DNA of 64,000 nucleotides from positions 51,768,910-51,832,909 of the forward strand of contig NC_080067.1 in assembly GCF_949987535.1 (NCBI RefSeq). Reading direction: 5' to 3'. The translations under genes and the position numbers were made by a program. Below, piece by piece: positions 47,701 to 61,047 of the stretch. Under the pieces are notes generated by a model. It was not told the origin of the DNA, searched no databases, and saw only the letters and a list, made by a program, of their open reading frames with translations. Each line of letters opens with the position of its first letter. The stretch's first letter is position 1. Source of the stretch: Balaenoptera acutorostrata (Eukaryota > Chordata > Mammalia > Artiodactyla > Balaenopteridae).

Positions 47701-48590
47701 AAGAACTGTAGAAAGTTTCATTTCTTTGGGGTTTTTTTTTTCCTGATCAACAGATTCTATTAGAACAATGCTTAGAATATTATTTTGAAGAAAAAGAATT
47801 AATAGCACAAGAATTTATTTTCTTACGTCTGTGTCTAATTGTTCTACTACAGTGTTATAATATATAATCATAAATTGCAAAGGAGGTATTGGGGTTTTCT
47901 GTGTTTAGAATCTACCTATTGACAAGGGAATGGATGATGAGTTAGAATTACAAAGCATAATGCATTCTCTTCAGCTCTGACTATGTAAAAATAATAACAG
48001 AAACAAGAATGGGAAGCAGAAGAGGCAGAAAAAAAGGTAGATGTGCTAATTTCCTTGTTTCAGAACAGGAGTCAATAAATACTGTCTAAATTTGTTAAGT
48101 CAAGAAACACAGATTTAAGAAAGTTCAGGTAAACAACCACAAAAAAAACCCCTAAAACTAAAAATATAATTATTAAAAATTATGTAATGAAGAAGAGTAC
48201 AGGATATAAAATAATGATACCAAATTTCTTATATTTCATGACGAGGAGTCAATAAATATGATGTCAGTTGATCAATTTAGGTGTAGGTATAGAGTCAAAT
48301 TAACGATAATCACCAGAGAAACCAAATTTAGAAATCCTCAGTGGTTGCCTCTGGGCACTGGGGAAGAGGACTGGTGAGCGGGACAGTGGGGAGTGAGATC
48401 ATTTTCATTTATACAACTTTATATCACTTGATATTTCTTTAACATACATTATTTCATAGTATTTTTCATGAATACTTTGTTATAGAAAAAGTCTAAAGTG
48501 ATGTAGATAATATTGATAGCTTATATTGGTGAATTACTTAGTTTATAAAAAATATATTCTTATGAATTGTCTTATCTGTGTCTAACAATC
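44780..48590. other. unassigned AT-rich DNA
   Basis: A 20-bp T-run lies at 45,394-45,413 with no recognisable SINE or L1 beside it. A MIR-like plus fragment (cctgacatgtaaaataagg) lies near 46,440-46,530. An old L1-like 3' stretch (gtggttgcctctgggcactgggg) lies near 48,330-48,480. No gene is seen. Confidence 0.4.
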
Positions 48591-48599
48591 CTTAAGAAA

Positions 48600-49380
48600 G
48601 TAAGATTCTGGTCACTAATTCCAGTGTGTGGGGGTTTTCCCTACACCACCAAGCAATTCTCTTTAACACCAGTTGGCTGTCTTACAATTCAACTCAATTC
48701 TGACACACTGTACCCAGAGACAGCATCAGATACCTCAGTCTAGGGCTCGGAGCTACAAGACCCCTCCTCCCCCACTTCAGCCACCAATTACAAACCCAAG
48801 TTGTCACTTGTGCAGCTACAGATAGAAGATTCCAATGACTCCCTCCTTGGTTTGATTAATTTGCTAGAGCAGCTCACACAACTCAGGAAACCAGTTTACT
48901 CACTAGATGAACAGCCAAGGACACAAATCAACAGCTAGATGAAGAGATACGGAAGGCAAGGTCCCGAACAAAGGAGCTTCTGTCCTCCTGGGGTTTGGGA
49001 CCTGGCACAGTGGTATGTGGAAGCACACTGGTTTGGAAGCTCTCCAAACCCCCTCCTTTTGGGTTTTTCTGGAACCTTTATTATACATGGGCACTATTGA
49101 TGAAATAAGCGGCCATTGGTGACTGATTCAACCTCCAGCCCTTCTTCCCCACCCTGAAAGCAGGGGTGGCACTGAAAGTTCCAACCTTCTATTCAAGGTC
49201 GGTTCCCCTGGCAACCAGCTCCCACCCTTAGGTGCTTTCCCAGTCAACTCATTAACATAACAAAAGACACCTTTATTGCTCTCAGCACAGGAAGTTCCAA
49301 GACTTTTAGGAACTCTGAACCAGAAACAGAGAAAAAAAACCAAATACACAAATATATTATTATAAATCACATTGTCAAAG
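48600..49380 (-). mobile_element. old ERV LTR, family not named
   Basis: In minus orientation the text has an LTR-like order, seen on the plus strand as 'gctagagcagctcacacaactcagg', 'tctggaacctttattatacatgg', 'aagcggccattggtgactgattcaacctcc', 'ggcactgaaagttccaacc', 'ctcattaacataacaaaagacacc'. I associate this with class III endogenous retroviral LTRs. No viral coding region is present. Confidence 0.6.
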
Positions 49381-49414
49381 AAAGATTCTGTTATTCTTAC
49401 ATAAGATTGAACAA

Positions 49415-50415
49415 AAAAAAAATAGATAACAATTGTTGGTGAAGATATGGAGAAATTGGAACACTTGTAGACTGCTGAGGGGAATGTAAAATGATGCAGC
49501 TGTATGATCCAGCAATCTCATCCCTGGGTATACATCCAAAGGAACTGAAATAAGTATCTCAAAGATATATGTGCAGTCTCATGTTCACAGCAGCATTATT
49601 CACAATAGCCAAGGCATGGAAACAGCAAGGAATGGATGGATAAACCAAGTGTGGTCTATAAGCACAATAGAATACTATTCAGCCTTAAAAAAGAAAGAAA
49701 ACCTGCTATATACAACAACATGGATGAATCTATAGGACACTATGCTCAGTGAAATAAGTCCGATACAGAAGAACAAATACTGCATGATCCACTTATATGA
49801 GGAAGCTAAAATACTCAAACTCATAGTAACAAAGAGTAGAATGGCAGTTACTGAGAGCTGTGGGGAGGGGGAAATGGGAGTTGTTGTTCAAAAAATACAG
49901 TTTTGCACTTCCCTGGTGGCACAGTGGTTAAGAATCCGACTGCCAATGGAAGGGATACGGGTTCAAGCCCTGGTCCGGGAAGATCCCACATGCCACGGAG
50001 CAGCTAAGTCCATGCGCCACAACTACTGAGCCTGCGCTCTAGGACCACGAGCCACAACTACTGAAGCCTGCACACCTACAGCCTGTGCTCCACAACAAGA
50101 GAAGCCACCGCAATGAGGAGCCCGCACACCGCAACGAAGAGTAGCCCCCGCTCGCCGCAACTAGAGAAAGCCCGCGTGCAGCAACGAAGACCCAATGAGG
50201 CCAAAAATAAATAAATTTATTAAAATATGTATATATATATACATATATATATATAGTTTCAGTTATGGAAGATGAATAAATTCTAGAGATCTGCCGTTCA
50301 ACACTGTGCCTATAGTTAACAACACTGTATTGTTACATAAAAATTTAAGAGGGTAAATCTCACTTTATGTTCTTACCACAACAAAAATAATAATAATAAC
50401 AATAAATAAAAAGGA
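49415..50415 (+). repeat. old L1 3' end, interrupted by a SINE
   Basis: Characteristic ORF2-end/3' UTR order: 'ggtgaagatatggagaaattgg', 'gatccagcaatctcatccctggg', 'aatactattcagcctta', 'tgatccacttatatgagg', 'gggagtt', then after the SINE 'agtttcagttatggaag', 'ctagagatctgccgttcaac' and an A-rich end at about 50,400. The SINE splits it at 49,904-50,250. Confidence 0.82.
49895..50259 (+). mobile_element. CHR-type tRNA-derived SINE, longer subfamily
   Basis: The head acttccctggtggcacagtgg is at about 49,907. The B-box-like ggttcaagccc is at 49,959-49,969 and a (aaat)n tail ends in an AT-rich run. The imperfect duplication atacagttt / atatagttt is at 49,895-49,903 and 50,251-50,259. The body has an extra internal repeat (agccacaactactgaagcctgc follows a similar cgccacaactactgagcctgc) absent from the 14,576 and 51,835 copies. 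It is more diverged, so probably older. Confidence 0.9.
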
Positions 50416-51819
50416 GAATAAAGACATGGGGAAAAAGATTAGAGAAAAAAATCTTTGACTTGCTCAAAGTCACACAGCTATTAAATGACAAGGCTGAAGT
50501 CTCCTGATGTCAATTATTTTTTGCAATTTTAATATTAATCCAACTAAGTGCCATTTAAGTGAGTTGTTTTATTGTTTTTGTTGTTTTTTTTTTAAATTTA
50601 CAACATAATTTGTAATAACTCTGTCTTATTCAGGTTCCCCCAGAACCAGATTCTGAGACAAGGATTCAAGTACAAGTAGTTTCTTAGAGAGGAAATATCA
50701 GAAAACAGTAGTACTGTGGAGCAGTGCTGAGATGGGGGAAAGAATCAAGAAAATAAAAGATGTGTTAACCAGCAAGTTACCACTGCAGAAAACTGGAGTG
50801 GGTTCCTTGGGGACCCAGGAAAGAGTGTGAAATACACACCTCAGAGTACTCCATCAATGGGCAAAGAAGTCTGAGTATTTAACTACTAAATGCTCCTGGG
50901 GGCGGGTGGTGGGAAGGGTGGAGATAGGTTGGAGATGTTTATTACTTGGCATTTCCAGTTGGCCCTGCAAACAGGGCAGGTTTCTGTGGTTTCCATTGGG
51001 AGTTGGACCTGCAAAGTACAGAAATGGTTGTGCTAAGGACATATGTGTGGGATTCTGCTACGAACTCCCAGCTAAATTATAACATTCCTTGTAAGCAGAA
51101 CCTATATCTTGCTCTTTATTTCTACCAGGTAACATGGGACTAATGTTGAATAAATATGTTACAATTCATTTGAGTTGAGAATACTCAAGCATTTTAAACA
51201 CATGACTGGTTTAGCAGACAGTCTTATTTTCCCAAAAGTGAGAAGAGTTTTGTACATATTCTGCCACCAAATGCAAAGATTCTCCCTCTGGCATCAATTC
51301 CCAGATGTTGTTTTATAGGTGAGTTCTGGTCTAGAACTAAGTTTTTACCAGTACGTGGCAAAAGAAGGAAAAAAATGATAATTTCATACTTGTGTGAGAT
51401 TTATAAAAATTGGATTCAAGAACTATAATTTGAAATTATCTCTGTCCTGTATTTTTGGTATTAAAATGTCATCTTTCTTATGAAATTATAGTGAGAACAA
51501 ATGATACTTTATTTTTCCCTTTCAATGCCTATATGTTTTCTTTATTTCCCTGGGCAAAATTTTAAGTGTGGTTATATGTTGCATAAATCAATTTTTAATT
51601 AAAATCATACTACTCTATAATATAAAAAAATCTGGAAATATATAGGCTATTCCTTAATAAGATTTTGTGTACTCATATTATCCTATCAGTTATTTTTCAA
51701 ACCTAAAGTAGCCTTAAAGCCATTGATGTGATTTCATCAGCAGCACTTTCAAAAATGATAAATATAAAATTTGTTTACTTATAAAGGAACAAAAATATGA
51801 ACATCTGCTTGGCTATTTT
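50415..51819. other. unassigned; MIR trace and an old unnamed repeat
   Basis: A MIR-like reverse fragment (cttgctcaaagtcacacagctat) lies near 50,458-50,515. The block at 50,630-51,060 ('cagaaccagattctgagacaagg', G-rich run at 50,895-50,925) looks like an old interspersed repeat that I cannot name. No gene is seen. Confidence 0.4.
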
Positions 51820-52150
51820 AAGATTACATGGTTAGGGCTTCCCTGGTGGCGCAGTGGTTGAGAATCTGCCTGCCAATGCAGGGGACACGGGTTCGAGCCC
51901 TGGTCTGGGAAGATCCCACATGCCGCGGAGCAACTAAGCCCGTGAGCCACAACTACTGAGCCTGCACGTCTGGAGCCTGTGCTCCGCAACAAGAGAGGTC
52001 GCGACAGTGAGAGGCCCGCACACCGCGATGAAGAGTGGCCCCCGCTCACAGCAACTGGAGAAAGCCCTTGCACAGAAATGAAGACCCAACACAGCCATAA
52101 ATATATAAATTAATTAATTAATTTAAAAAAAAAAAAAGATTACATGTTTA
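51820..52150 (+). mobile_element. CHR-type tRNA-derived SINE, young
   Basis: The head gggcttccctggtggcgcag is at 51,835 and the B box ggttcgagccc at 51,890-51,900. A (aat) and A-run tail follows. The 15-bp duplication aagattacatggtta / aagattacatgttta is at 51,820-51,834 and 52,136-52,150 (one mismatch). Among the SINEs here it is one of the least changed copies, so a recent insertion is likely. Confidence 0.95.
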
Positions 52151-53690
52151 AAAATTAATGCTGTTTACTTTGTAATTAATTTCCTTTACTGTATATTACA
52201 TAAATTAAATGCTTCATTTTAAACATGTTATGTATGGATTTATTGAGCAAATGATTTACAAAGTAAAACAAAGGAAAATGATATTTGTCACAAAGTCTTA
52301 TTTAAAACTGGTATATATAAGATTATAATAGCCATATTTTCCATGTATAAGAAGACATGCAATGGTCTTAAATATGTTTCTGAGATCACATCCTCCTTGA
52401 CTTTAAAACAATAACTCTTTGTAGCCCAAAATGTTTTGTTCACATTTATAGATCTTCCTACATACATATTTGAATTCCTATATAGTTCCTTTTTATTTAT
52501 GGAATGTTGAATATGACATAAATAATTTGATTGGAAGATTTGGATAAGTGGTTAGCAACAATCTGCATGATATTTGGGAATCTGGCTGGGCCTGCTCTAG
52601 TAAATGATGGAGCAAGGGCCACCTGGAAACATAGATCACACCACAAGGCTCTAGCCAAACACATGCAGACAGAAACAGGTTATAGTGAACAAACATACAC
52701 ACAAACACACACACAGAGACACACACAAAACTTTGAAGGAAAAAGAAAGCCACCATAGGGCAATTTATAGCTTGGTAATATGTCTTAAAAGGCAGCTCCA
52801 TCTTTGTGTTTGTAAAGGAACATACTCAAAATCCCTTTTCCATTCATGGATGTTAGTCTTGATTCACTATTTAGCATACATTCCAGGCTTTCTTGTCTTT
52901 AGGCAGTTCTGTTTTCGAAATTACCAGATATGTCCTTATTCAATTTCTCCTCTGTTTTATATGTTAACTCACTCACGAGTCAGTGAGCAGAGCCTATCAG
53001 GCAGAGTTTGAGGATGTATGGTGACTTGGCATCACCTCTGTTTATTTTCTCAGACATGTGGCACTCCTTTTCCTCATAGCTAGTATTTCTTATGAATCCA
53101 CTGGAGTATGTCAGAGTCTGAGAAAAAGTTCACCAAACCTGTCTCTAAGTAACTTTCACATATTAATGTGAACTTATAAATCCGTGTATGGCCTCGTTTG
53201 CATGAGGGCGCAGAGATCGCTATTATTATTACTCCTATACTAATTGGCAAAGTCATCTAAAAGATTTAATTATCCTCCTAATACATAACTTACTGCCAAA
53301 GATTAAGAATTTAGAGCCCATTTAGTTTTGAAATAATGGATTTTTAAACCCACAAAAGGTACTTGAATAGATATTTCTTATGAATATTCTAATAAGAAAT
53401 TATGCTAATAGCAACTGCTAAAGCTAAAAATTGTTGAGAAGATTAATTACTTATAATATGCCATGAGCAACATGAGACAAAAATAGATAATTCTTCAATC
53501 TTTAATGCTTTAATTTTATTGATATATTCTTTATGAGAAAAGAAACAATGATTAACCTTCAGAAGTTTAGAAAAATATTTTAAGAAGAAACAAAAAATTT
53601 TTCAATATGTGTTTAAATGTTATAGCTTATCTTCAGCAAGTGCTATACAATCTATGAGATGCTTTTGTAAAAAATAATGACTTGGTTGTA
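52150..53690. other. unassigned AT-rich DNA with a (CA)-rich stretch
   Basis: An imperfect CA/CACA run lies at 52,692-52,732. I recognise no other repeat or exon. The 75-codon and 108-codon frames across the CA run are compositional. Confidence 0.4.
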
Positions 53691-53694
53691 AACC

Positions 53695-54330
53695 ACTAAC
53701 ATTAAGAAGAAACAGAGGACTTACTCCACCAGCTATTAAGATTTATTATCAAGCTAAAGTAATATGTGTGGCATTGTTGCAAAATAGATAAATAGGCCAG
53801 TGGAACAATAAAGAAGGTCCAACAACTGACACACATATATAGATAGATGCTTAATGACAAAGACTATACTTGATTGAAAAGGATATGACAACAAATGACC
53901 TTTTCAAAAGATGGTATTGTGTCAATTATACAACCACATGTAAATGAAAAAAATAAAATTGACTCCTACTTTCAAACATGCTCAAAAATTAATTCCAGGT
54001 GGATTGGTACTCTAAATGTAATGTACAAAACATTAAATCTTCCAGAAGTTAGGAGAGAAGAAGAATTTCATGAACTCGAGATAGGTAAGAATCACATTTT
54101 TCATTATCACTAACCATAGTAGAAAAAATTGATAATTGGATTACATTGCCAGAACATCTGTTCAACTAAAAACACTATTTTTAAGAAAGAGAAAATGCAA
54201 GCCACAGAGTGGAGAAAACATTTGCAACACATGTAAGTAACAAAGGGCTTGTATATAGTATATATATGTATACATACATAGGGGGAAAAAAAGCTCTTAC
54301 AAGTCAATTTTTTTAAAAATGGCAGATAAT
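53695..54330 (+). repeat. old L1 ORF2 fragment
   Basis: Decayed ORF2 3' region on the plus strand: 'cagctattaagatttattatcaagc', 'aggccagtggaac', 'aagattaattccaggtggattgg'-like text near 53,985 and 'agatggtattgtgtcaatta'. Reading the pieces suggests the region between the reverse transcriptase and the L1 C-terminus. Frames are broken. Confidence 0.7.
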
Positions 54331-54343
54331 CCAATAAAATGGG

Positions 54344-54870
54344 TGTTGGGCTGCACCCTGCAGGCTTGCAAGCCCTGTACTTGTCCATCTTCAAGACACA
54401 AGGAAGAGCCTGAGTCAGTAACAGAGACATCAATGGCTTAATGGATAGGGGGATCTTACATGTCTGAAGCAAGGTTCTGGAGCAATACCCCACAGTGCAG
54501 ATGGCTAGCAGGATGAGGGGGAGGGGAAGGGTACCAGTTATAGAGGGAATTGACATCTGGTTGGCTCATCCGTTACCAGGGAAACAAGCAGAGGGGCATG
54601 CCCCCTTGATAAAATATCATCGTAGAGATAGTTCTGACCTAAAGATTAGAACAATCACTAGCTGGGGCCCAGGGCAAGTATGTAGGCATTTACTGATCAG
54701 GTTCTATGATTAAGAGGAAAGGGCAGTCAGCTGAGTAAGGTGTGGGCAAGGCAGGGACTGGTCAGCAGGGGATGTACCAAGAGCAAGAGAGCAGCCATCT
54801 TGAGTGGCCTGTATGTAAACAATAGCACTATATAGTTCTATAGGGAAGAAATGGAAGTACACTGTTGACA
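54344..54870. mobile_element. possible solo LTR, family unknown
   Basis: A block of about 525 bp with higher GC than its surroundings begins tgttgggctgcaccctgcag and ends near cactgttgaca, giving TG...CA termini. It lies between the old L1 and the MLT1-like LTR. I see no clear target duplication and no coding region. Confidence 0.4.
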
Positions 54871-54879
54871 GGTTCTTGG

Positions 54880-55345
54880 ATTGGGTTGGATAGTGTTCCC
54901 CAAGTTTTCTTGTTCTTCCTGGAGCCTCAGAATATGACCATGTTTGGAAATAAGGCTGTTACACATTTAATTAGTTAAGATAAGATGAGATCATACTGGA
55001 GTAAGTAGGGTAGGTGGGATCTTAACTTAGTATGACTTCTGTCTTCACCAGAAGAGGAGAAAGCCACAGATATAGACAAACAAGAAAAATGCATGTGACA
55101 ACAGAGGCAGAAACTGGAATGAGACAGCTATAAGCAAGGAACACCAAGGACTGCCAGCCACCACCAGAAGCCAAGGACAGGCAAGGAAAGATCCTACCTG
55201 GAGTCTCAGAGGGAGCATGACCCTACTGACACCTTAATTTTAGACTTCTAGCTTCTAGAACTGTGAAAGAAGAAATTTCTGTTGTTTAAAGTCAAACAGA
55301 CTATGGTACTGTTACAACAGCCCTGGGAAATAAAATACAGTTCTT
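54880..55345 (+). mobile_element. MLT1-like LTR (ERVL-MaLR)
   Basis: Plus-strand order: ggattgggttggatagtgttcc, 'cctcagaatatgaccatgtttgg', 'ttaattagttaagataagatgag', 'ggaacaccaaggactgccagcc', 'ctagaactgtgaaagaagaaattt', 'tacaacagccctgggaaa'. This is the usual MLT1 run from first to last bases. Confidence 0.8.
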
Positions 55346-57172
55346 ACACTACATGTGAAATGTTATATCACTCCAAAGTAGTCTGTGATAAGTTAAAGAT
55401 GCATACCATAAATCCTAAAGCTACCACTAGAAAATGCACTTGACAAAATCTAACATTCATTCCTGTTAAAAACAGACAGAAAGCTAGGAAGAGGAGAAAA
55501 CGTCCTCCGTCTAATATCAATAAAAGTCATCCGTGATCAACCTAATACTAACATCACACAAAGAAAACATTCCCACCAAGATTAGGAACACAGTAAAGAT
55601 ACCTACTATCACACTTCTAGCCCACATTGTGCTAGGGGGTCTAGCCAGTATAATAGTGCAAGAAATAAAAATAAAAGACCCTATTTATATAATAAAGACA
55701 GAATTTAGATTGTCTTTATTCATAGACAACATGGTCATGTATGTGGAAAAATTGATAAAAACTACCCCAAAATGCTATTCAAACTAATAAGTGAGTTTAG
55801 TAATAGTTATTTAGCAAGGTTCATTGAGCTTGCTTCCAGATACAAGATCAATATACAAAATTTACCTGCATTTCTATATACTAATCATGAACAATTGGAA
55901 ACTGAAGTTAAAAGCAAAAATAATGCCATTAAAAATAGCACCAAAAATATGAAATACTTAGAGATAAAGATCTGTATAGTAAAAACTACAAAATATTGCT
56001 GAGAGGAATTAAAAACTTAAGTAAATGGAGAGACATATCTGTTCATAGGGTATATCTCAATGTTAATGTTAATATTAATTACATTGATACAATCAATATT
56101 TGGGTCACTTTTCCCCAAATTAACTACAGATTTGTTATATTCCCAATAAAAAATCAAGAAGTGCTGTATTGGCATAAAGATAGATGTTTGGCATCCAACA
56201 GATCAAAGAAACAAAATAGAGTGTCTAGAGATAGACCTAAACATATGCAATCAACCAATTTCTGACCAACAAAGAGAGGCAATTCAGTGAAGAAAAGATA
56301 GAGTTTTTTCTTTTTAATAAATGGTGCTGGAATAATTGTATCTGCATATGCCAGAAAATGACTTTGATTCATACCTCACCCCACATAAAAAAAATTAACT
56401 CAAAATTGACCATAGTCTTAAATAAAAAATGAAACCACACAACTTCTAATGGAAAATATAAAATCCTTGTGAACTTGGGTTAGATACAACAAACAAAATC
56501 TATAAAAGAAAATAATTGTTAAATAGTATTACAACAAATTTAAGACTTCTGCTCTTCAAAAGGCACTATTAAGAGACTCTTGTGTCCCACAGAGAGGGAA
56601 ACAATATTTTCAAAGCCTATATCTGTAAAATGATTTCTTTCTAGAGTATATAAAGAAGTTTAAGAACTCAATCCTAAGAAAAGACAACCTAACTTTAAAA
56701 AAAAAGGACCAAAAAAAAAAAAAATTAGACACCTCACAAAAGAAGGTATACTGATGACAAATATAAACATAAAAAATGCTCAAAAACATTAATTATTAGG
56801 GAAGGGCAAATTAAAACCACAATGAAATATCACTACATACTTATTACAGATGTCACTACATATTTCTGTTAAAAGACTAACATTAAGAACACTGGCCAGT
56901 TTGTGGAGCAACTGAAACTCTCATGCCCAACTTCTCCTGAGAACATAAATTGACACAACTGCTTTGGAAAACATTTTGGCAATTTCTTTTTTTTTTTTTA
57001 ATTACTCATCCATTTTATACACATCAGTGTATACATGTCAATCCCAATCTCCCAATTCATCACACCACCACCCCCATCCCCCTCCGCTTTCCCCCGTTGG
57101 TGTCCATACGTTTGTTCTCTACATCTGTGTCTCTATTTCTGCCCTGCAAACCGGTTCATCTGTACCATTTTT

Positions 57173-60100
57173 CTAGGTTCCACATATATGCGTTAATATG
57201 CGATATTTGTTTTTCTCTTTCTGACTTACTTCACTCTGTATGATAGTCTCCAGATCCATCCACGTCTCAACAAATGACCCAATTGCGTTCCTTTTTATGG
57301 TTGAGTAACATTCCATTGTATATATGTACCACAACTTCTTTATCCATTCACCTGTCGATGGGCATTTAGGTTGCTTCCATGACCTGGCTATTGTAAATAG
57401 TGCTGCAGTGAACATTGGGGTGCATGTGTCTTTTTGAATTTTGGTTTTCTCTGGGTATATGCCCAGTAGTGGGATTGCTGGGTCATATGGTAATTCTATT
57501 TTTAGTTTTTAAGGAACCTCCATACTGTTCTCCATAGTGGCCGTATCAATTTACATTCCCACCAACAGTGCAAGAGGGTTCCCTTTTCTCCACACCCACT
57601 CCAGCATTTGTTGTTTGTAGATTTTCTGATGATGTCGATTCTAACTGGTGTGAGATCATACCTCATTGTAGTTTTGATTTGCATTTCTCTAATAAGTAGT
57701 GACGTTGAGCAGCTTTTCATGTGCTTCTTGGCCATCTGTATGTCTTCTTTGGAGAAATGTCTATTTAGGTCTTCTGCCCATTTTTGGATTGGGGTGTTTG
57801 TTTCTTTAATATGGAGCTGCATAAGCTGTTTATAATATTTTGGAGATTAATCCTTTGTCCATTGATTTGTTTGCAAATATTTTCTCCCATTCTGAGGGTT
57901 GTCTTTTCGTCTTGTTCATGGTTTCCTTTGCTGTGCAAAAGCTTTTAAGTTTCATTAGGTCCCATTTGTTTATTTTTGTTTTTATTTCCATTTCTCTAGG
58001 AGGTGAGTCAAAAAGAATCTTGCTGTGATTTATGTCATAGAGTGTTCTGCCTATGTTTTCCTCTAAGAGTTTGATTGTGCCTGGTCTTATATTTAGGTCT
58101 TTAATCCATTTTGAGTTTAATTTTGTGTATGGTGTAAGGGAGTGTTCTAGTTTCATACTTTTACATGTAGCTGTCCAGTTTTCCCAGCACCACTTATTGA
58201 AGAGACTGTCTTTTCTCCATTGTATATCCTTGCCTCCTTTGTCATAGATTAGTTGACCATAGGTGCGTGGGTTTATCTCTGGGCTTTCTATCCTGTTCCA
58301 CTGATCTATGTTTCTGTTTTTGTGCCAGTACCATATTGTCTTGATCACTGTAGATTTGTAGTATAGTCCGAAGGCAGGGAGTCTGATTCCTTCAGCTCCG
58401 TTTTTTTCCCTCAAGACTGCTTTGGCTATTCGGGATCTTTTGTGTCTCCATACAAATTTTAAGATTTTTGTTCTAGTTCCGTAAAAAACGCCATTGGTAA
58501 CTTGATAGGAATTGCATTGAATCTGTAGATTGCTTTGGGTAGTATAGTCATTTTCACAATATTGATTCTTCCAATCCAAGAACATGGTATATCTCTCTAT
58601 CTGTTGGTATCATCTTTAATTTCTTTCATCAGTGTCTTATAGTTTTCTGCATACAGGTCTTTTATCTCCCTACATAGGTTTATTCCTAGGTATTTTATTC
58701 TTCTTTTTGCAATGGTAAATGGGAGTGTTTCCTTAATTTCACTTTCAGAGTTTTCATCATTAGTGTATAGGAATGCTAGAGATTTCTGTGCATTAATTTT
58801 GTATCCTGCAACTTTACCAAATTCATTGATTAGCTCTAGTAGTTTTCTGGTGGCATCTTTAGGATTCTCTATGTACAGTAATATGTTATCTGCAAAGAGT
58901 GACCGTTTTACTTCTTCTTTTCCAATTTGTATTCTTTTTATTTCTTTTTCTTCTCTGATTGCCATGGCTAGGACTTCCAGAACTATGTTAAATAATAGTG
59001 GTGACAGTGGACATCCTTGTCTTGTTCCTGATCTTAGAGGAAATGCTTTCAGTTTTTCACCATTGAGAATGATGTTTGCTGTGGGTTTGTCATATATGGC
59101 CTTTATTATGTTGAGATAGGTTCCCTCTATGCCCACTTTCTGGAGAGTTTTTATTATAAATGGGTGTTGAATTTTGTCAAAAGCTTTTTCTCCATCTATT
59201 AAGATGATCATATGGTTTTTATTCTTCAATTTGTTAATATGGTTTATCACATTGATTGATTTACGTATATTGAAGAATCCTTGCATTCCTGGGATAAATC
59301 CCACTTGATCATGTTGTATGATGCTTTTAATGTGTTGTTGGATTCTGTTTGCTAGTATTTGGTTGAGGATTTTTGCATCTGTATTCATCAGTGATATTGG
59401 TCTGTAATTTTCTTTTTTTGTAGTGTCTTTGTCTGGTTTTGGTATCAGGGTGATGGTGGCCTCATAGAATGAGTTTGGGAGTGTTCTTCCCTCTGCAATT
59501 TTTTGGAAGAGTTTGAGAAGGATGGGTGTTAGCTCTTCTCTAAATGTTTGATAGAATTCACCTGTGAAGCCATCTGGTCCTGGACTTTTGTTTGTTGGAA
59601 GATTTTTAATCACAGTTTCAATTTCATTACTTGTGATTTATCTGTTCATATTTTCTATTTCTTCCTGGTTCAGTCTTGGAAGGTTATACCTTTCTAAGAA
59701 TTTGTCCATTTCTTCCAGGTTGTCCATTTTATTGGCATAGAGTTGCTTGTAGTAGTCTCTTAGGATGCTTTGTATTTCTGCGGTGTCTGTTGTAACTTCT
59801 CCTTTTTCATCTCTAATTTTATTGATTTGAGTCCTCTCCCTCTTTTTCTTGATGAGTCTGGCTAATGGCTTATCAATTTTATTTATCTTCTCAAAGAACC
59901 AACTTTTTTTTAAATTGATCTTTGCTATTGTTTTCTTTGTTTCTATTTCATTTATTTCTGCTCTGAACTTTATGATTTCTTTCCTTCTGCTAACTTTGGG
60001 CTGGGTTGTTCTTCTTTCTCTAGTTCCTTTAGGTGTAAGGTTAGATTGTTTATTTGAGGTTTTTCTTGTTTCTTGAGGTAGGCTTGTATAGCTATAAACT

Positions 60101-60989
60101 TCCCTCTTAGAACTGCTTTTGTTGCATCCCATAGGTTTTGGATCACTGTGTTTTCATTGTCATTTGTCTCTAGGTATTTTTTGATTTCCTCTTTGATTTC
60201 TTCAGTGATTTCTTGGTTATTTAGTAATGTATTGTTTAGCCTCCATGTGTTTGTGCTTTTTACGTTTTTTTCTCTGTAATTCATTTCTAATCTCATAGTG
60301 TTGTGGTCAGAAAAGATGCTTGATATGATTTTAATTTTCTTGAATTTACTGTGGCTTGATTTGTGACCCAAGATGTGATCTATCCTGGAGAATGTTCCGT
60401 GTGTACTTGAGAAGAATGTGTAATCTGCTGTTTTCAGATGGAATGTCCTATAAATATCAATTAAATCTATCTGGTCTATTGTGTCATTTAAAGCTTGTGT
60501 TTTCTTATTAATTTTCTGTTTCGATGATCTGTCCATTGGTGTAAGTGAGGTGTTAAAGTCCCCCACTATTATTGTGTTACTGTCAATTTCCTCTTTTATA
60601 GATGTTAGCAGTTGCCTTATGTACTGAGGTGCTCCTATGTTGGGTGCATATATATTTATAAGTGTTATATCTTCTTCTTGGATTGATCCCTTGATCATTA
60701 TGTAGTATCCTTCCTTGTCTCTTGTAACATTCTTTATTTTAAAGTCTATTTTATCTGATATGAGTATAGCTACTCCAGCTTTCTTTTGATTTCCATTTGC
60801 ATGGAATATCTTTTTCCATCCCCTCACTTTCAGTCTGTATGTGTCCCTAGGTCTGAAGTGGGTCTCTTGTAGACAGCATATATATGGGTCTTGTTTTTGT
60901 ATCCATTCAGCAAGCCTGTTTCTTTTGGTTTGAGCATTTAATCCATTCACGTTTAAGGTAATTATTGATATGTATGTTCTTATGACCAT
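57173..60989 (-). pseudogene. LINE-1 ORF2, broken (copy D)
   Basis: Homologous over its length to the intact ORF2 at 26,108-29,926. The endonuclease part ([18 protein letters not shown]..., 60,989 leftward) is open with its motifs [19 protein letters not shown] and SDHN. A frame change occurs near 60,000-60,060 and a stop at 59,638. The reverse transcriptase piece (59,613-58,597) has FADN at 58,885-58,896 where FADD is expected, so a catalytic Asp is replaced. Another stop follows at about 58,595. Single-base differences near 58,465, 57,832 and 57,508 shift the frame. The Cys/His region ([18 protein letters not shown]) and HICGT end survive. Non-functional. Confidence 0.93.
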
Positions 60990-61047
60990 TTTCTTAATTG
61001 TTTTGGGTTTGTTTTTGTAGGTCTTTTTCTTCTCTTGTGTTTCCCAC

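Noticed and set aside
54344..54870. A CpG-island-like promoter or exon
   Set aside because: It is GC-richer than its surroundings but not CpG-rich, has TG...CA ends and lies among LTR and L1 remnants. A solo LTR is more likely.
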